A stretch of 64,000 bases of DNA from Sulfuriferula sp. (GTDB lineage: Bacteria > Pseudomonadota > Gammaproteobacteria > Burkholderiales > Sulfuriferulaceae), in contig JARLJL010000022.1 of NCBI GenBank assembly GCA_031291235.1, positions 509,072 to 573,071 on the forward strand, in the 5' to 3' direction. Made by a program: the position numbers and the translations under genes. Positions 1 through 8,691 of the stretch are shown here, piece after piece; within the stretch, counting starts at the first letter, position 1; each line of letters opens with the position of its first letter. A model generated the notes under the pieces. It was not told the origin of the DNA, searched no databases, and was given only the letters and a program-made list of their open reading frames with translations.

Positions 1-410
1 TCGCTCATACCCAACGTATCGTGTCGCACCAGCGGATGCGCATTCAACGCATCGCGCATCTGTGCGAAGGTCCAGCCTTCTATAAAGACGATTTCGCGTA
101 AACTCACTTCGCCTTCGGTGAGTTTTTTAAGCAATTGCAACGGCGTGACAGCCTGATTCAGGGTATAGAATCCGGCCTTGATCTTGCCGGCTTTCCCCAT
201 TAATCTCGTCAGCAGACGAAATCGCACGCCCTCGCTCATAACGCCGGATGCTTGCATCTGGCTGGTAATCGACACCAGATTGCTGCCCGGCTTCAAATTG
301 AATTCCAGCGGCGTTTTCTGCAACGCTAACGGCGTATTTGCATACCAGAATAAATAAGCGCTTGCCAACGCGATCGCCAGCCCGCCCCAAACGATGATGC
401 GTTTAATCAT
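1..410 (-). CDS. mltG: Endolytic murein transglycosylase MltG, N-terminal part (cut by window edge)
   Basis: The frame opens with ATG at 408-410 and runs off the left edge, giving 136 codons. It begins MIKRIIVWGGLAIALASAYL, a short cytoplasmic tail and one membrane helix, followed by a segment like the LysM-like region of MltG/YceG (TPLEFNLKPGSN, KAGFYTLNQ, FIEGWTFAQM). MltG is an inner-membrane lytic transglycosylase that cuts nascent glycan strands and sets their length. The catalytic domain lies outside the window. The start overlaps the end of pabC by 8 nt, and the order fabF-pab-mltG matches the enterobacterial fab cluster, which supports the call. Confidence 0.88.
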   Translation of the reverse strand, partial: MIKRIIVWGGLAIALASAYLFWYANTPLALQKTPLEFNLKPGSNLVSITSQMQASGVMSEGVRFRLLTRLMGKAGKIKAGFYTLNQAVTPLQLLKKLTEGEVSLREIVFIEGWTFAQMRDALNAHPLVRHDTLGMS

Positions 411-1209
411 CGATTGTCTCCAGCAACGTCCGCAGCAACGCGGTATATCGCCCGTTTAGCCATTTTTTCCGTTCCAGTTCCCGTATTTGCCATATTCCAA
501 TGATGCTGTTGCACAGCATGACCTCATCCGACGCATATAAGTCATTCAAGGTGAGCTGGCCGACGCTCACGGCCAAGCCGAGATTAGCCGCATATCCCAT
601 GATGCGTTCCCGAGTAACGCCTGCAATGCCGCTATTGCTTAAATCCGGGGTATGCAGCACATTCCCCCGCACCGCAAACAGATTCGTCATCGTACCGCCA
701 ATAACGTGATCGGTATCGTCCAGCAGCAAGCCTTCCATAATATCAGGATCCTGCCATTCGCTACGCGCCAATACGTTTTCCAGGCGGTTAAGATGCTTGA
801 TGCCCGCCAGCATCGGCTGCCGCGACAAGCGTAATCCGCATACGCGCACTGCCACGCCGTCACGCGCACATTGCGGCGGATAAACCGGCAATGGTGCTGC
901 ACTAACGATACGAGTGGGTGAGGTAAGCTCGGGCGGCATATAACCGCGCTGTCCCGCGCCGCGGGTCACAATCAGCTTAATCACACCCGCATCCGACCCC
1001 AGCTGCGCAAAATCCTGCTCGAACAACGTAGCGTCAGGGCAGGCGATACGCAGTCGCGCGCAATCTGAGGCCAGTTTGGCATATTGTCTGCGCCAGTTCC
1101 CATTCAGCGCGTCGCGCAGCAACAGGGTGCGAAATACGCCGTCGCCATAGCTAAGACCGCGATCCGATGGCTGTATCATGGCATTGGCCACACCGTTCAC
1201 CAGTATCAT
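403..1209 (-). CDS. pabC: Aminodeoxychorismate lyase PabC
   Basis: This 268-residue fold-type IV PLP enzyme converts 4-amino-4-deoxychorismate to p-aminobenzoate and pyruvate for folate synthesis. Visible family marks are DRGLSYGDGVFRTLLL near the N-terminus, GIKHLNRLENVLAR with the PLP lysine, EGLLLDDTDHVIGGTMTNLFAV, and the C-terminal cofactor-binding stretch GIAGVTRERIM. The frame stays open upstream, but the ATG at 1207-1209 gives the standard MILVNG start and overlaps the pabB stop by one base (TAATG), indicating translational coupling. Its 3' end overlaps mltG. A D-amino acid or branched-chain aminotransferase is the alternative within the fold; the neighbour pabB settles it. Confidence 0.93.
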   Translation of the reverse strand: MILVNGVANAMIQPSDRGLSYGDGVFRTLLLRDALNGNWRRQYAKLASDCARLRIACPDATLFEQDFAQLGSDAGVIKLIVTRGAGQRGYMPPELTSPTRIVSAAPLPVYPPQCARDGVAVRVCGLRLSRQPMLAGIKHLNRLENVLARSEWQDPDIMEGLLLDDTDHVIGGTMTNLFAVRGNVLHTPDLSNSGIAGVTRERIMGYAANLGLAVSVGQLTLNDLYASDEVMLCNSIIGIWQIRELERKKWLNGRYTALLRTLLETIDD

Positions 1210-2519
1210 TATGTCAAACCCAACGCGCGCAATAAACCCTTGGCTTTGGCTCGCGTTTCCTGTAACTCGCGTTCCGGATCGGAATCGGCAACAATGCCGG
1301 CACCTGCCGAGAATTCCAGGGCTTGCCCGGACAGCATCATGGTGCGTATCAATATATTCAGATCGAAATCGCCATCCAGATTGATATACCCCATGCTGCC
1401 AGTATAGGCGCCACGCGGGCTTGATTCCAATTCGCGGATAATCTGCATGGTGCGGACCTTGGGGCAACCGGTAATCGTGCCGCCGGGAAACAAGGCTTTT
1501 ATTACATCAACTGGCGAAACCGATGCGTGCAGCTGCCCGCTGACAGTGGATTCGATATGATGCACATGCTGATAACTGGCTACCGCCATCAGCTCGTCGA
1601 CTTTTACACTACCCGGCACGCACACCCGCCCCAAATCGTTACGTTCCAGATCGACCAGCATCACATGCTCGGCACGCTCCTTGGGATGCGCGATCAGATC
1701 CCGACGTATTTGCGCATCCTGTACCGCATCCATGTGACGAGGGTGCGTTCCGGCGATGGGACGTGTCAGTGCGCGCCCGGATTCAACCTGAACCAGACGT
1801 TCGGGCGATGAACTGACAATAAACAGCTCATTTCCCAAATTGGCAATGCCGGCAAACGGCGCAGGATTGTTGCGACGCAGCGCATGATAAAGCGCAGCTG
1901 CGCTATGCCGGTTAGCCATCCGGCCACGCCAGCGCCGCGACAGATTCACCTGAAAAACATCGCCGGCTGCAATATAACGTTGTATTTTTGCAATACCGTC
2001 AAGAAATACATCGGCAGTTTCTTCTACAAGATCTGCCAGCATGGGCTCGGGCAGCGTCGGCGCCGTAAACGATAAAACGTCATCCTGCATTTGCTGCAGC
2101 AGGGGAGCGGATTCGGCAAACAGCCATGCTTCGTTATCGCGCTTGTTCACCAGCACCGCAGCGGGAACGCGCATCAAGACGGCAACGGGGAAATCGCTGT
2201 TTGCCGCAGCGCGCTTGGGTACGCTTGGTTCTATTTCGTGCAGCAGTTCATAGCCGAGATACACAAACCAGCCGCCGCGAAAAGGCAGATGTTGCGTTTC
2301 TACAGTGCACTTTGCATGGGATTGTTGCCAGGTCTGTTCGAAGCGTTCAAAGAAAGCCGCACTCTGATCGGCAGCATAACGCTCCAGTTGCAGCGGATGC
2401 GCCATGAGTATGTGCCACCCCTCACCGGCAGCCGTTTCCAGCAATACCGGATAACGTTGCGGATCACTTGCGTGGAGATTGAATAGATCGGGAATCGCAG
2501 ATAAGCGAATAATCGGCAC
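1209..2519 (-). CDS. pabB: Aminodeoxychorismate synthase component I PabB, PIAGT type
   Basis: This 436-residue chorismate-utilising enzyme aminates chorismate to aminodeoxychorismate, normally with glutamine amidotransferase PabA, which is not in the window. The chorismate-binding domain fills the C-terminal 270 residues: FQVNLSRR, TRPIAGTHPR (about 252-261), ERAEHVMLVDLERNDLGR (281-298), FPGGTITGCPKVRTMQIIRE (344-363) and GAGIVADSDPERE. The motif PIAGT replaces the PIKGT of E. coli PabB, so the lysine that forms a covalent intermediate there is absent. PIAGT is also typical of anthranilate synthase TrpE. The short N-terminal region and the coupled downstream pabC favour PabB. Confidence 0.86.
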   Translation of the reverse strand: MPIIRLSAIPDLFNLHASDPQRYPVLLETAAGEGWHILMAHPLQLERYAADQSAAFFERFEQTWQQSHAKCTVETQHLPFRGGWFVYLGYELLHEIEPSVPKRAAANSDFPVAVLMRVPAAVLVNKRDNEAWLFAESAPLLQQMQDDVLSFTAPTLPEPMLADLVEETADVFLDGIAKIQRYIAAGDVFQVNLSRRWRGRMANRHSAAALYHALRRNNPAPFAGIANLGNELFIVSSSPERLVQVESGRALTRPIAGTHPRHMDAVQDAQIRRDLIAHPKERAEHVMLVDLERNDLGRVCVPGSVKVDELMAVASYQHVHHIESTVSGQLHASVSPVDVIKALFPGGTITGCPKVRTMQIIRELESSPRGAYTGSMGYINLDGDFDLNILIRTMMLSGQALEFSAGAGIVADSDPERELQETRAKAKGLLRALGLT

Positions 2520-2613
2520 GGGGGCGCTTTACAAGCAAAACCGCCGATAATTATTACCGCATGAACGGTGAAAATTAACGACGGTCTGCATAATGGTACC
2601 GATAAAGTACAGG

Positions 2614-3852
2614 TTAAACTTTGCGGAACACCAGTGTACCGTTGGTACCACCGAACCCGAAGGAATTGGATAACGCCACATCGATTTTCATCTCGCGAGC
2701 CGTATTCGGCACATAATCCAGATCGCAAGCTTCATCCTGACTGAAAATATTGATGGTAGGCGGTGCGACCTGATGATATACGCTCAGCGCTGAATACACA
2801 GCTTCAATCCCGCCTGCAGCGCCCAACAAATGCCCGGTCATGGATTTGGTCGAGCTCACAGCCGCCTTATAGGCATGCTCACCCAGGGCCAGCTTCATCG
2901 CCGCTGTTTCGGCAATATCGCCCAACGGTGTCGAAGTACCGTGCGCATTGATATAACTGACCTGATCGGGGTTTACACCAGCATTGCGCAGTGCATTGCG
3001 CATGCAGCGTGCAGCGCCTTCACCGCTTTCTACCGGCGCAGTCATGTGATAAGCGTCGCCGCTCATGCCAAAACCAGCCAGTTCAGCATAGATGCGAGCG
3101 CCGCGCGCCTTGGCGTGCTCGTATTCCTCCAGCACCACAACGCCGGCGCCCTCGCCCATCACGAAACCGTCTCTATCCTTGTCCCATGGACGACTGGAAG
3201 TAGCCGGATCGTCATTCCGCGTCGATAATGCACGCGCAGACGAGAACCCGCCTATCCCCAACGGGCTCAATGCAGACTCGGCGCCGCCGGCTATCATCAC
3301 ATCGGCATCGCCGTACTCGATCAACCGCGCCGAATCGCCGATTGCATGCGTGGCAGTTGCGCAAGCCGTTACCATCGCCAGATTCGGGCCTTTCAATCCA
3401 TACATGATAGACAGATTGCCTGAAATCATATTGATAATTGAAGCCGGAATAAAGAATGGAGATATCTTGCGCGGCCCACTTTCCAGATAAGTGCTATGGG
3501 TTTCTTCGATCAGCGGCAAACCGCCGATACCGGACCCTATACTGACACCAATCTGTACAGCGTTCTGCTCGGTAACAACCAGCCCTGAATCCTTGAAGGC
3601 CTCCATACCCGCCGCCATGCCGAATTGGATAAACAAATCCATGCGACGCGCATCTTTCGGGTTCAGATATTGACTGACATCGAAACCCTTGACTTCGCCC
3701 GCTATTTGCGAGGCAAAGGGACTGGGGTCGAAACGGGTAATACGGGTAATACCCGACTTGCCTGCCTGAATATTTGCCCAGTTTTCCTGGACACCTATAC
3801 CGACCGGGGAAACTATCCCCAGACCGGTTATCACAACTCTGCGTTTGGACAA
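2614..3852 (-). CDS. fabF: 3-oxoacyl-ACP synthase II FabF (KAS II)
   Basis: Condensing enzyme that elongates acyl-ACP with malonyl-ACP. At 412 residues it is full length. The thiolase-fold catalytic triad is visible: the nucleophile cysteine in [13 protein letters not shown] (about residue 163), histidine in [11 protein letters not shown] and histidine in [11 protein letters not shown]. It starts [18 protein letters not shown] and ends in the conserved [14 protein letters not shown]. It lies 27 nt downstream of acpP, the classical acpP-fabF pairing, and 94 nt upstream of pabB on the same strand. The 94-nt gap contains no convincing terminator, so read-through into pabB-pabC-mltG is likely. 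Confidence 0.97.
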   Translation of the reverse strand: MSKRRVVITGLGIVSPVGIGVQENWANIQAGKSGITRITRFDPSPFASQIAGEVKGFDVSQYLNPKDARRMDLFIQFGMAAGMEAFKDSGLVVTEQNAVQIGVSIGSGIGGLPLIEETHSTYLESGPRKISPFFIPASIINMISGNLSIMYGLKGPNLAMVTACATATHAIGDSARLIEYGDADVMIAGGAESALSPLGIGGFSSARALSTRNDDPATSSRPWDKDRDGFVMGEGAGVVVLEEYEHAKARGARIYAELAGFGMSGDAYHMTAPVESGEGAARCMRNALRNAGVNPDQVSYINAHGTSTPLGDIAETAAMKLALGEHAYKAAVSSTKSMTGHLLGAAGGIEAVYSALSVYHQVAPPTINIFSQDEACDLDYVPNTAREMKIDVALSNSFGFGGTNGTLVFRKV

Positions 3853-3879
3853 AACAACTCCGGAAAATAGGGAAGGGAA

Positions 3880-4119
3880 TTATTTGGCTAGATGGCCATT
3901 GACATAATCAATAGCTTGTTGAACTGTGGTGATCTTTTCAGCTTCATCATCAGGGATTTCGCATTCGAATTCTTCTTCCAATGCCATCACCAATTCCACC
4001 GTATCCAACGAATCCGCGCCCAAATCGCCAGCGAATGAAGACTCGGTCTTGACTTCAGCTTCATTAACGCCTAATTGTTCAGCGACGATTTTTTTGACAC
4101 GTTGTTCGATATTGTCCAT
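3880..4119 (-). CDS. acpP: Acyl carrier protein
   Basis: This 79-residue acidic carrier protein shuttles the growing acyl chain during fatty-acid synthesis. The phosphopantetheine attachment serine sits in [10 protein letters not shown], about residue 37. The start chosen is [12 protein letters not shown] at 4117-4119 because it matches the usual AcpP N-terminus and follows a GGGAG ribosome site at proper distance; an in-frame start five codons earlier would overlap that site. An own promoter appears to lie just upstream (4155-4183), consistent with the high ACP levels cells need. It sits between fabG and fabF as in E. coli. Confidence 0.97.
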   Translation of the reverse strand: MDNIEQRVKKIVAEQLGVNEAEVKTESSFAGDLGADSLDTVELVMALEEEFECEIPDDEAEKITTVQQAIDYVNGHLAK

Positions 4120-4154
4120 CTGTGTTACTCCCAAGAAATAAAAAAAGCCCTGCT

Positions 4155-4183
4155 ATTCTAACAAAATTCCAAAAATAACCCAA
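4155..4183 (-). promoter_or_regulatory. Probable internal sigma-70 promoter before acpP
   Basis: Read on the minus strand, TTGGGT (4178-4183) and TAGAAT (4155-4160) are separated by 17 nt. The -10 matches five of six consensus bases, the -35 only three. The surrounding 50 nt are AT-rich and noncoding. A separate acpP promoter is expected because ACP is much more abundant than the neighbouring enzymes. Inferred from sequence only. Confidence 0.4.
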
Positions 4184-4186
4184 AGA

Positions 4187-4927
4187 TTATTCCATGTACA
4201 TGCCGCCATTGACATGCAATGTCGCGCCGGTCACATACCCTGCCTGACTGGATGCAAGAAAACCGACAGCATGCGCAATGTCTTCCACCTGTCCCAAACG
4301 GCCCAGCGGGATGTGTTCCAGCAACGCGCCGCGCTGCGCTTCAGGCAAAGCCCGGGTCATATCGGTATCGATAAAACCCGGTGCCACGCAATTAACCGTA
4401 ATGTTGCGACTACCTACCTCGCGCGCCAGCGATTTGGAAAAACCGACCATGCCGGCCTTCGCCGCCGCGTAATTGGTCTGCCCGGCGTTACCCATCGCAC
4501 CGACTACCGAAGCGATATTGATGATACGACCGTAACGCGCCTTCATCATCGCACGCAATACAGCGCGAGACAAACGGAAAACCGATGTCAGATTGGTCTC
4601 GATAATGCTGTCCCACTCATCGTCCTTCATCCGCATCAGCAGATTGTCACGGGTAATGCCCGCATTATTGACGAGTATGGCAATATCGCCATGATTTTGC
4701 TGGATTGCAGCCATTGCCGCATCCACACTGGTCGCATCGGTCACATTCAGCGCCATACCGGCGCCGGCTACGCCTGCCTGCTGCAAATAGTCGGTAATAG
4801 CGGCAGCACCGCTTTCGCTGGTTGCCGTGCCGATCACAACGGCGCCCTGCCGCCCCAATTCCACCGCAATCGCCTGACCGATCCCGCGGCTCGCACCTGT
4901 TACCAACGCTACTTTTTGTTGAGGCAT
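4187..4927 (-). CDS. fabG: 3-oxoacyl-ACP reductase FabG
   Basis: This NADPH-dependent short-chain dehydrogenase reduces 3-oxoacyl-ACP to 3-hydroxyacyl-ACP. At 246 residues it has the usual length. The nucleotide-binding motif TGASRGIGQAIA lies near the N-terminus, followed by VNNAGITRDNLLMRMKDDEW, the catalytic serine in NIASVVGAMGNAG and the YxxxK motif in YAAAKAG. The C-terminus GYVTGATLHVNGGMYM is typical of FabG. It lies 12 nt downstream of fabD, so both are in one transcript. Other reductases of the same fold are excluded by position inside the fab operon and by close agreement with FabG motifs. Confidence 0.97.
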   Translation of the reverse strand: MPQQKVALVTGASRGIGQAIAVELGRQGAVVIGTATSESGAAAITDYLQQAGVAGAGMALNVTDATSVDAAMAAIQQNHGDIAILVNNAGITRDNLLMRMKDDEWDSIIETNLTSVFRLSRAVLRAMMKARYGRIINIASVVGAMGNAGQTNYAAAKAGMVGFSKSLAREVGSRNITVNCVAPGFIDTDMTRALPEAQRGALLEHIPLGRLGQVEDIAHAVGFLASSQAGYVTGATLHVNGGMYME

Positions 4928-4939
4928 GAAGCCTTCCTC

Positions 4940-5869
4940 CTAGCCAATCAAGGTTTTGAATTCGTTAATCGCATCCACACTCACCAGCGCCGTAGCCGCA
5001 ACGCGCTCGTCGATACGCTTGGTCAGGCCTGCCAACACTTTCCCCGGACCGCACTCGGCAGCCACGGTCACGCCATCGCTCGCCATGGTCTGTACCGTTT
5101 CCACCCAACGTACCGGGCTGTACAACTGCCGTGCCAGCGCATCGCGAATTTGGTCGGGATTACTGTATGCCGCAACATCCGCATTATGTAACACTGGCAC
5201 TTGCGGCACCTGAATAGCAATATTCGCCAAGGCTGCTGCCAGTTGCTCAGCAGCAGGACGCATCAATGCGCAATGCGAAGGCACCGAAACAGGCAAAGGC
5301 AGTGCACGTTTGGCACCTTTTTCCTTCGCCAGCAGCATACCCCGCTCCACTGCTGCCTTATGCCCGGCAATTACCACCTGGCCGGGCGAGTTGAAATTGA
5401 CCGCTTCCAGCACCTCGCCTTGCGCTGCTTCGGCACACACGGCGCGTACAGTTGCGTCATCCAACCCCAGTATTGCCGCCATCGCACCTACGCCTTCAGC
5501 CACTGCGGACTGCATGGCTGTAGCCCGCAAGCGCACCAGCGGCAAGGCGTCTTTCAGCGTCAACGCACCCGCAGCAACCAGCGCGCTGTATTCGCCAAGG
5601 CTGTGTCCGGCCATCACATCGGGAATACGCCCCCCCTGTGCCAGCCATGCACGATAAGTGGCAACACCGGCTACCAGCATTGCCGGTTGCGTATTCACAG
5701 TCAGATTGAGTTGTTCAGCCGGCCCTTCCGTAACCAGCGCCCATAAATCCTGTTCCAGAATAGCCGAGGCTTCGACGAAGGTGTCGCGCACTATCGGGAG
5801 CATATCCAGACCCTGCATCATGCCGATCGATTGGGAACCTTGACCGGGAAATAAAAAAGCAAATTTCAT
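4940..5869 (-). CDS. fabD: Malonyl-CoA:ACP transacylase FabD
   Basis: Loads malonate from CoA onto ACP, supplying the extender unit. The 309-residue protein shows FLFPGQGSQSIGM at the N-terminus, the catalytic serine in AGHSLGEYSALVAAG (about residue 92), the active-site histidine in PVSVPSHCALM (about 200) and ECGPGKVLAGL near the C-terminus. It lies between fabH (10 nt upstream) and fabG (12 nt downstream). The start MKFAFLFPGQG is the only sensible one. Confidence 0.97.
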   Translation of the reverse strand: MKFAFLFPGQGSQSIGMMQGLDMLPIVRDTFVEASAILEQDLWALVTEGPAEQLNLTVNTQPAMLVAGVATYRAWLAQGGRIPDVMAGHSLGEYSALVAAGALTLKDALPLVRLRATAMQSAVAEGVGAMAAILGLDDATVRAVCAEAAQGEVLEAVNFNSPGQVVIAGHKAAVERGMLLAKEKGAKRALPLPVSVPSHCALMRPAAEQLAAALANIAIQVPQVPVLHNADVAAYSNPDQIRDALARQLYSPVRWVETVQTMASDGVTVAAECGPGKVLAGLTKRIDERVAATALVSVDAINEFKTLIG

Positions 5870-5879
5870 TATTTGAACC

Positions 5880-6839
5880 TCAAACCCACTTTAACAAAAC
5901 CGAACCCCAGGTGAATCCGCCGCCGAATGCCTCCATCAGCACCACGTCTCCCGACTTGATACGTCCATCGCGTACAGCGGTATCGAGCGCCAGCGGAATA
6001 GATGCAGCCGAAGTATTGGCATGCTGACCCACAGTCACCACCACGTTGTCCATGCTCATCCCCAGCTTCTTGGCTGTGGCCTGAATGATGCGGATATTGG
6101 CCTGATGCGGAACCAGCCAGGTCACATCGGATTTTTGCATGCCGTTAGCAATCAGGGTTTCGTCGACAATTGCATCCAGCGTTTTTACTGCAATCTTGAA
6201 TACGGCGTTGCCTTCCATTTTCATCGCCAGCGCGCCTTCGGACCCTGCCGACACACCGCCGTTGACATGCAACAAATCTCGATAACGTCCGTCGGCATGC
6301 AAATGCGTACCGATTACGCCGGGCGTTTCGCTCGCAGTCAGTATCACTGCACCGGCACCGTCACCCCACAGGATACAATTGCTGCGGTCTGTCCAGTCGG
6401 TAATCCGCGACAAGGTTTCGGCACCGATCACCAGTGCACACTTTGCCTGACCGGCACGGATAAAATTATCTGCAATAGACAAGGCATAGACGAAACCGCT
6501 GCAAACTGCCTGCACATCGAAAGCAGGACAGCCGTTAACGATACCGAGCTTGTTCTGCAACAGACAGGCGGTACTGGGAAATACCAGATCGGGGGTGGTA
6601 GTCGCTACGATAATCAGATCTATGGCATCGGCAGTGATGCCAGCTGCCGCAATTGCCTGTCTGGCTGCCGCAGCAGCCAGATCGCTGGTGGTTTCATTAT
6701 CCGCCGCCAAATGACGCTGGCGAATACCGGTACGCTCGACTATCCACTCATCGCTGGTATCGATTCGTTGCGCCAGCTCATGATTGGTCACGATACGCTC
6801 CGGCAAATAGCTGCCAGTCCCTTGAATTTTCGAATACAT
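5880..6839 (-). CDS. fabH: 3-oxoacyl-ACP synthase III FabH (KAS III)
   Basis: Starts fatty-acid synthesis by condensing acetyl-CoA with malonyl-ACP. The 319-residue protein carries the KAS III triad: cysteine in [12 protein letters not shown] (about 112), histidine in [10 protein letters not shown] and asparagine in [12 protein letters not shown]. It begins [19 protein letters not shown] and ends [16 protein letters not shown], both diagnostic. Its ATG abuts the plsX stop codon with no intervening base, so translation is probably coupled. The order plsX-fabH-fabD-fabG-acpP-fabF is the canonical proteobacterial cluster. Confidence 0.97.
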   Translation of the reverse strand: MYSKIQGTGSYLPERIVTNHELAQRIDTSDEWIVERTGIRQRHLAADNETTSDLAAAAARQAIAAAGITADAIDLIIVATTTPDLVFPSTACLLQNKLGIVNGCPAFDVQAVCSGFVYALSIADNFIRAGQAKCALVIGAETLSRITDWTDRSNCILWGDGAGAVILTASETPGVIGTHLHADGRYRDLLHVNGGVSAGSEGALAMKMEGNAVFKIAVKTLDAIVDETLIANGMQKSDVTWLVPHQANIRIIQATAKKLGMSMDNVVVTVGQHANTSAASIPLALDTAVRDGRIKSGDVVLMEAFGGGFTWGSVLLKWV

Positions 6840-7862
6840 CTAGGCAGCATCCTTTTGCAATATAGCCATTTTTTCACTGATACGCTGTTGCACGTTGTTG
6901 CGCACTTCCCGTGCAGCCTGTTCGATCGCATGTTCAAACGCATAACGATCTGCACCGCCGTGACTTTTCACGACAACGCCGCGCAATCCCAATAGCGTGG
7001 CCCCATTGTAACGACGCGGATCCACACGTTTTTTGAAGGCTTTCAACACAGGGAGCGCCACCAGACCAGCCAGTCGCGTAAACAGATTACGGGTAAATTC
7101 CTCGCGCAGCATCGTGGAAATCATCTTTGCCAGGCCTTCGGAGGTTTTTAGCGCCACATTACCGACAAAACCGTCGCATACCACCACATCGGTGGTGCCT
7201 TTGTAAATGTCGTCGCCCTCGATATTGCCGTAAAAATTCAGACCGCTTTGCCGCAGCAAATCAGCGGCCTGCTTGACGATTTCATTGCCCTTGATTTCTT
7301 CTTCGCCGATATTCAGCAAACCGACACTGGGCGCCTCGCGTTGATCCAGTGCAGAAACCAGCATGGCGCCCATGATACCGAACTGCAGCAGATGCTCGGG
7401 CGTGCAATCCACGTTCGCTCCCAGATCCAGCACGAAGGTGCGCCCCTTCATGGTAGGCAGTTCGCTGGCAATCGCCGGACGTTCGATACCCGGCAGCATT
7501 TTCAGTACAAATCGCGCAGTCGCCATCAATGCCCCGGTATTGCCGGCAGAAACGCAAGCACCCGCCTCGTTGCTTTTAACCAGATTAATGGCTACGCGCA
7601 TGGAGGAATCTTTCTTGTTGCGCATAGCCAGCGCAGGCGATTCATCCATACCGACCACTTCAGTAGCATGATGAATATGCAACCGTGAATCCGGCTTAGC
7701 GTGCTGCGCCCGCAATTGCAACTCGATTTCGTCCTGCCTGCCTACCAGTATGATAGTGAGCGCGGGATCGCGCGCCAGGCATTTTAATGCAGCAGCCACG
7801 GTCACAACCGGCCCGTGATCGCCGCCCATCGCATCAATTGCTACTGTTACATCATTTGTCAT
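6840..7862 (-). CDS. plsX: Phosphate acyltransferase PlsX
   Basis: Peripheral membrane enzyme that converts acyl-ACP to acyl-phosphate, the donor for PlsY in phospholipid synthesis. Family motifs are [13 protein letters not shown] at the N-terminus, [20 protein letters not shown] and [17 protein letters not shown]. The start at 7860-7862 ([14 protein letters not shown]) matches the family; an in-frame TTG nine codons earlier is possible but would place the start beside the rpmF terminator hairpin. No strong ribosome site is seen at either start. The gene is 340 residues and is followed directly by fabH. Confidence 0.95.
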   Translation of the reverse strand: MTNDVTVAIDAMGGDHGPVVTVAAALKCLARDPALTIILVGRQDEIELQLRAQHAKPDSRLHIHHATEVVGMDESPALAMRNKKDSSMRVAINLVKSNEAGACVSAGNTGALMATARFVLKMLPGIERPAIASELPTMKGRTFVLDLGANVDCTPEHLLQFGIMGAMLVSALDQREAPSVGLLNIGEEEIKGNEIVKQAADLLRQSGLNFYGNIEGDDIYKGTTDVVVCDGFVGNVALKTSEGLAKMISTMLREEFTRNLFTRLAGLVALPVLKAFKKRVDPRRYNGATLLGLRGVVVKSHGGADRYAFEHAIEQAAREVRNNVQQRISEKMAILQKDAA

Positions 7863-7878
7863 GTTTGAATTCGTGCGC

Positions 7879-7916
7879 GATAAAAACAAAATGCCGCAAG
7901 AAATGCTTCTTGCGGC
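7879..7916 (-). terminator. Intrinsic terminator or attenuator between rpmF and plsX
   Basis: A perfect 10-bp stem (GCCGCAAGAA at 7893-7902 with its complement at 7907-7916) closes a 4-nt loop. On the minus strand it is followed by ATTTTGTTTTTAT. It lies 28 nt after the rpmF stop and ends shortly before plsX, so it probably sets the ratio between ribosomal protein L32 and the lipid enzymes through partial termination. Confidence 0.75.
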
Positions 7917-7944
7917 TTACTCGGTCACGAAACGTGCACCGTGT

Positions 7945-8124
7945 TTATTCGCCTTTGGTAGCAACAACCTTACGACCGCGGTAGAAACCGTTAGGGCTGA
8001 TATGATGACGCAGATGCACTTCACCGGTGGTAGGTTCTACAGCCAACGGAGGGTTGGTCAGAAAATCATGCGCACGATGCATACCACGTTTAGACGGGGA
8101 TTTTTTGTTCTGTTGAACAGCCAT
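7945..8124 (-). CDS. rpmF: 50S ribosomal protein bL32
   Basis: A 59-residue basic protein starting [20 protein letters not shown], continuing [20 protein letters not shown] and ending in VVATKGE. This is the bacterial L32 protein of the large ribosomal subunit. It has no cysteine and is therefore the zinc-independent (C-minus) form. The ATG is at 8122-8124 and the TAA at 7945-7947. It lies 18 nt downstream of yceD, and the yceD-rpmF-plsX arrangement is conserved across proteobacteria. Confidence 0.97.
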   Translation of the reverse strand: MAVQQNKKSPSKRGMHRAHDFLTNPPLAVEPTTGEVHLRHHISPNGFYRGRKVVATKGE

Positions 8125-8142
8125 GTTATTACTCCAATAAAA

Positions 8143-8637
8143 TTAATGTTGCCGTTTCAATGCCGCCAATGCCGCAAATGGGTTTGGTCGCTCACTTTGC
8201 CCTTGCCCGGCCGGAGCCGGGCATCCATCGTTTGGGTGAACTGGCGATACTGGCAAAGCCAACAACACCTCTTCCTCCAACCAGACCTGCCAATCAAATC
8301 GTTCGTCTGCCACCATCGCATCCGCCAATCCGTCTGCTTCCCTGTCCCACGCGTCTAATTCGCGCTCGTCCTGAGCCAGCCACACCTGGCATTCCAAATC
8401 CAGATGCCAAAGAAATGGCTGCGCACAACGCTGGCACAACAGCGACAAATCGCCACTTGCCTTGAGCAACAAATAAGGGCGCACATCCACATTGCCACTT
8501 ACCGTATAACTCAAGCCACCGGCGTCGCTCATCACGGCCGCCACCAGCCTGGGCAATTCACCCACAGCAATGACACCGCTTATTGTGCTTTTGTTCCGTG
8601 CAAAAGCGAGACTATCTATGACTGCCTGTTCCGACAT
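8143..8637 (-). CDS. yceD: YceD family (DUF177) 23S rRNA accumulation protein
   Basis: This 164-residue protein belongs to the YceD/DUF177 family, implicated in large-subunit rRNA accumulation and usually encoded upstream of rpmF. The family cysteine pair is in LSLLCQRCAQPFLW, and an acidic segment (LAQDERELDAWDREADGL) follows. The start MSEQAVIDSLAFARN at 8635-8637 is the first in-frame ATG; the frame is open further upstream but without a credible start, and the promoter for the divergent pycA lies there. Molecular role remains poorly defined in the family. Confidence 0.85.
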   Translation of the reverse strand: MSEQAVIDSLAFARNKSTISGVIAVGELPRLVAAVMSDAGGLSYTVSGNVDVRPYLLLKASGDLSLLCQRCAQPFLWHLDLECQVWLAQDERELDAWDREADGLADAMVADERFDWQVWLEEEVLLALPVSPVHPNDGCPAPAGQGQSERPNPFAALAALKRQH

Positions 8638-8656
8638 AAGCCGCGCATGATATAAT
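8629..8656 (+). promoter_or_regulatory. Probable promoter of the pycA-pycB-maf transcript
   Basis: A perfect TATAAT lies at 8651-8656 on the plus strand, with a weak -35 (TTCCGA, 8629-8634) 16 nt upstream. The expected start near 8663 leaves a leader of about 30 nt carrying AGAAGG before the pycA GTG. The -10 region physically overlaps that of the divergent yceD promoter. Confidence 0.5.
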
Positions 8657-8675
8657 TTTAATCTCGTATTGTCAA
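8647..8675 (-). promoter_or_regulatory. Promoter of the yceD-rpmF-plsX-fab operon
   Basis: On the minus strand TTGACA (8670-8675, perfect -35) is followed after 17 nt by TATCAT (8647-8652, five of six). Transcription would start about 2-4 nt before the yceD ATG, so the message would be almost leaderless. A weaker alternative -10, TAAAAT, lies further upstream and would leave a short leader. Confidence 0.6.
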
Positions 8676-8691
8676 AAGAAGGCTTGGGCGC

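Noticed and set aside
1209..2519. Anthranilate synthase component I (trpE) because of PIAGT
   Set aside because: The gene is coupled to pabC and is shorter than typical TrpE; a PIAGT subclass of PabB is known.
4214..5191. Long open frame on the plus strand opposite fabG-fabD
   Set aside because: It is the antisense shadow of well-conserved genes, with no known motif, ribosome site or plausible protein composition.
6021..6995. 324-codon open frame on the plus strand opposite fabH-plsX
   Set aside because: Antisense shadow spanning two real genes; no start context and no family similarity recognised.
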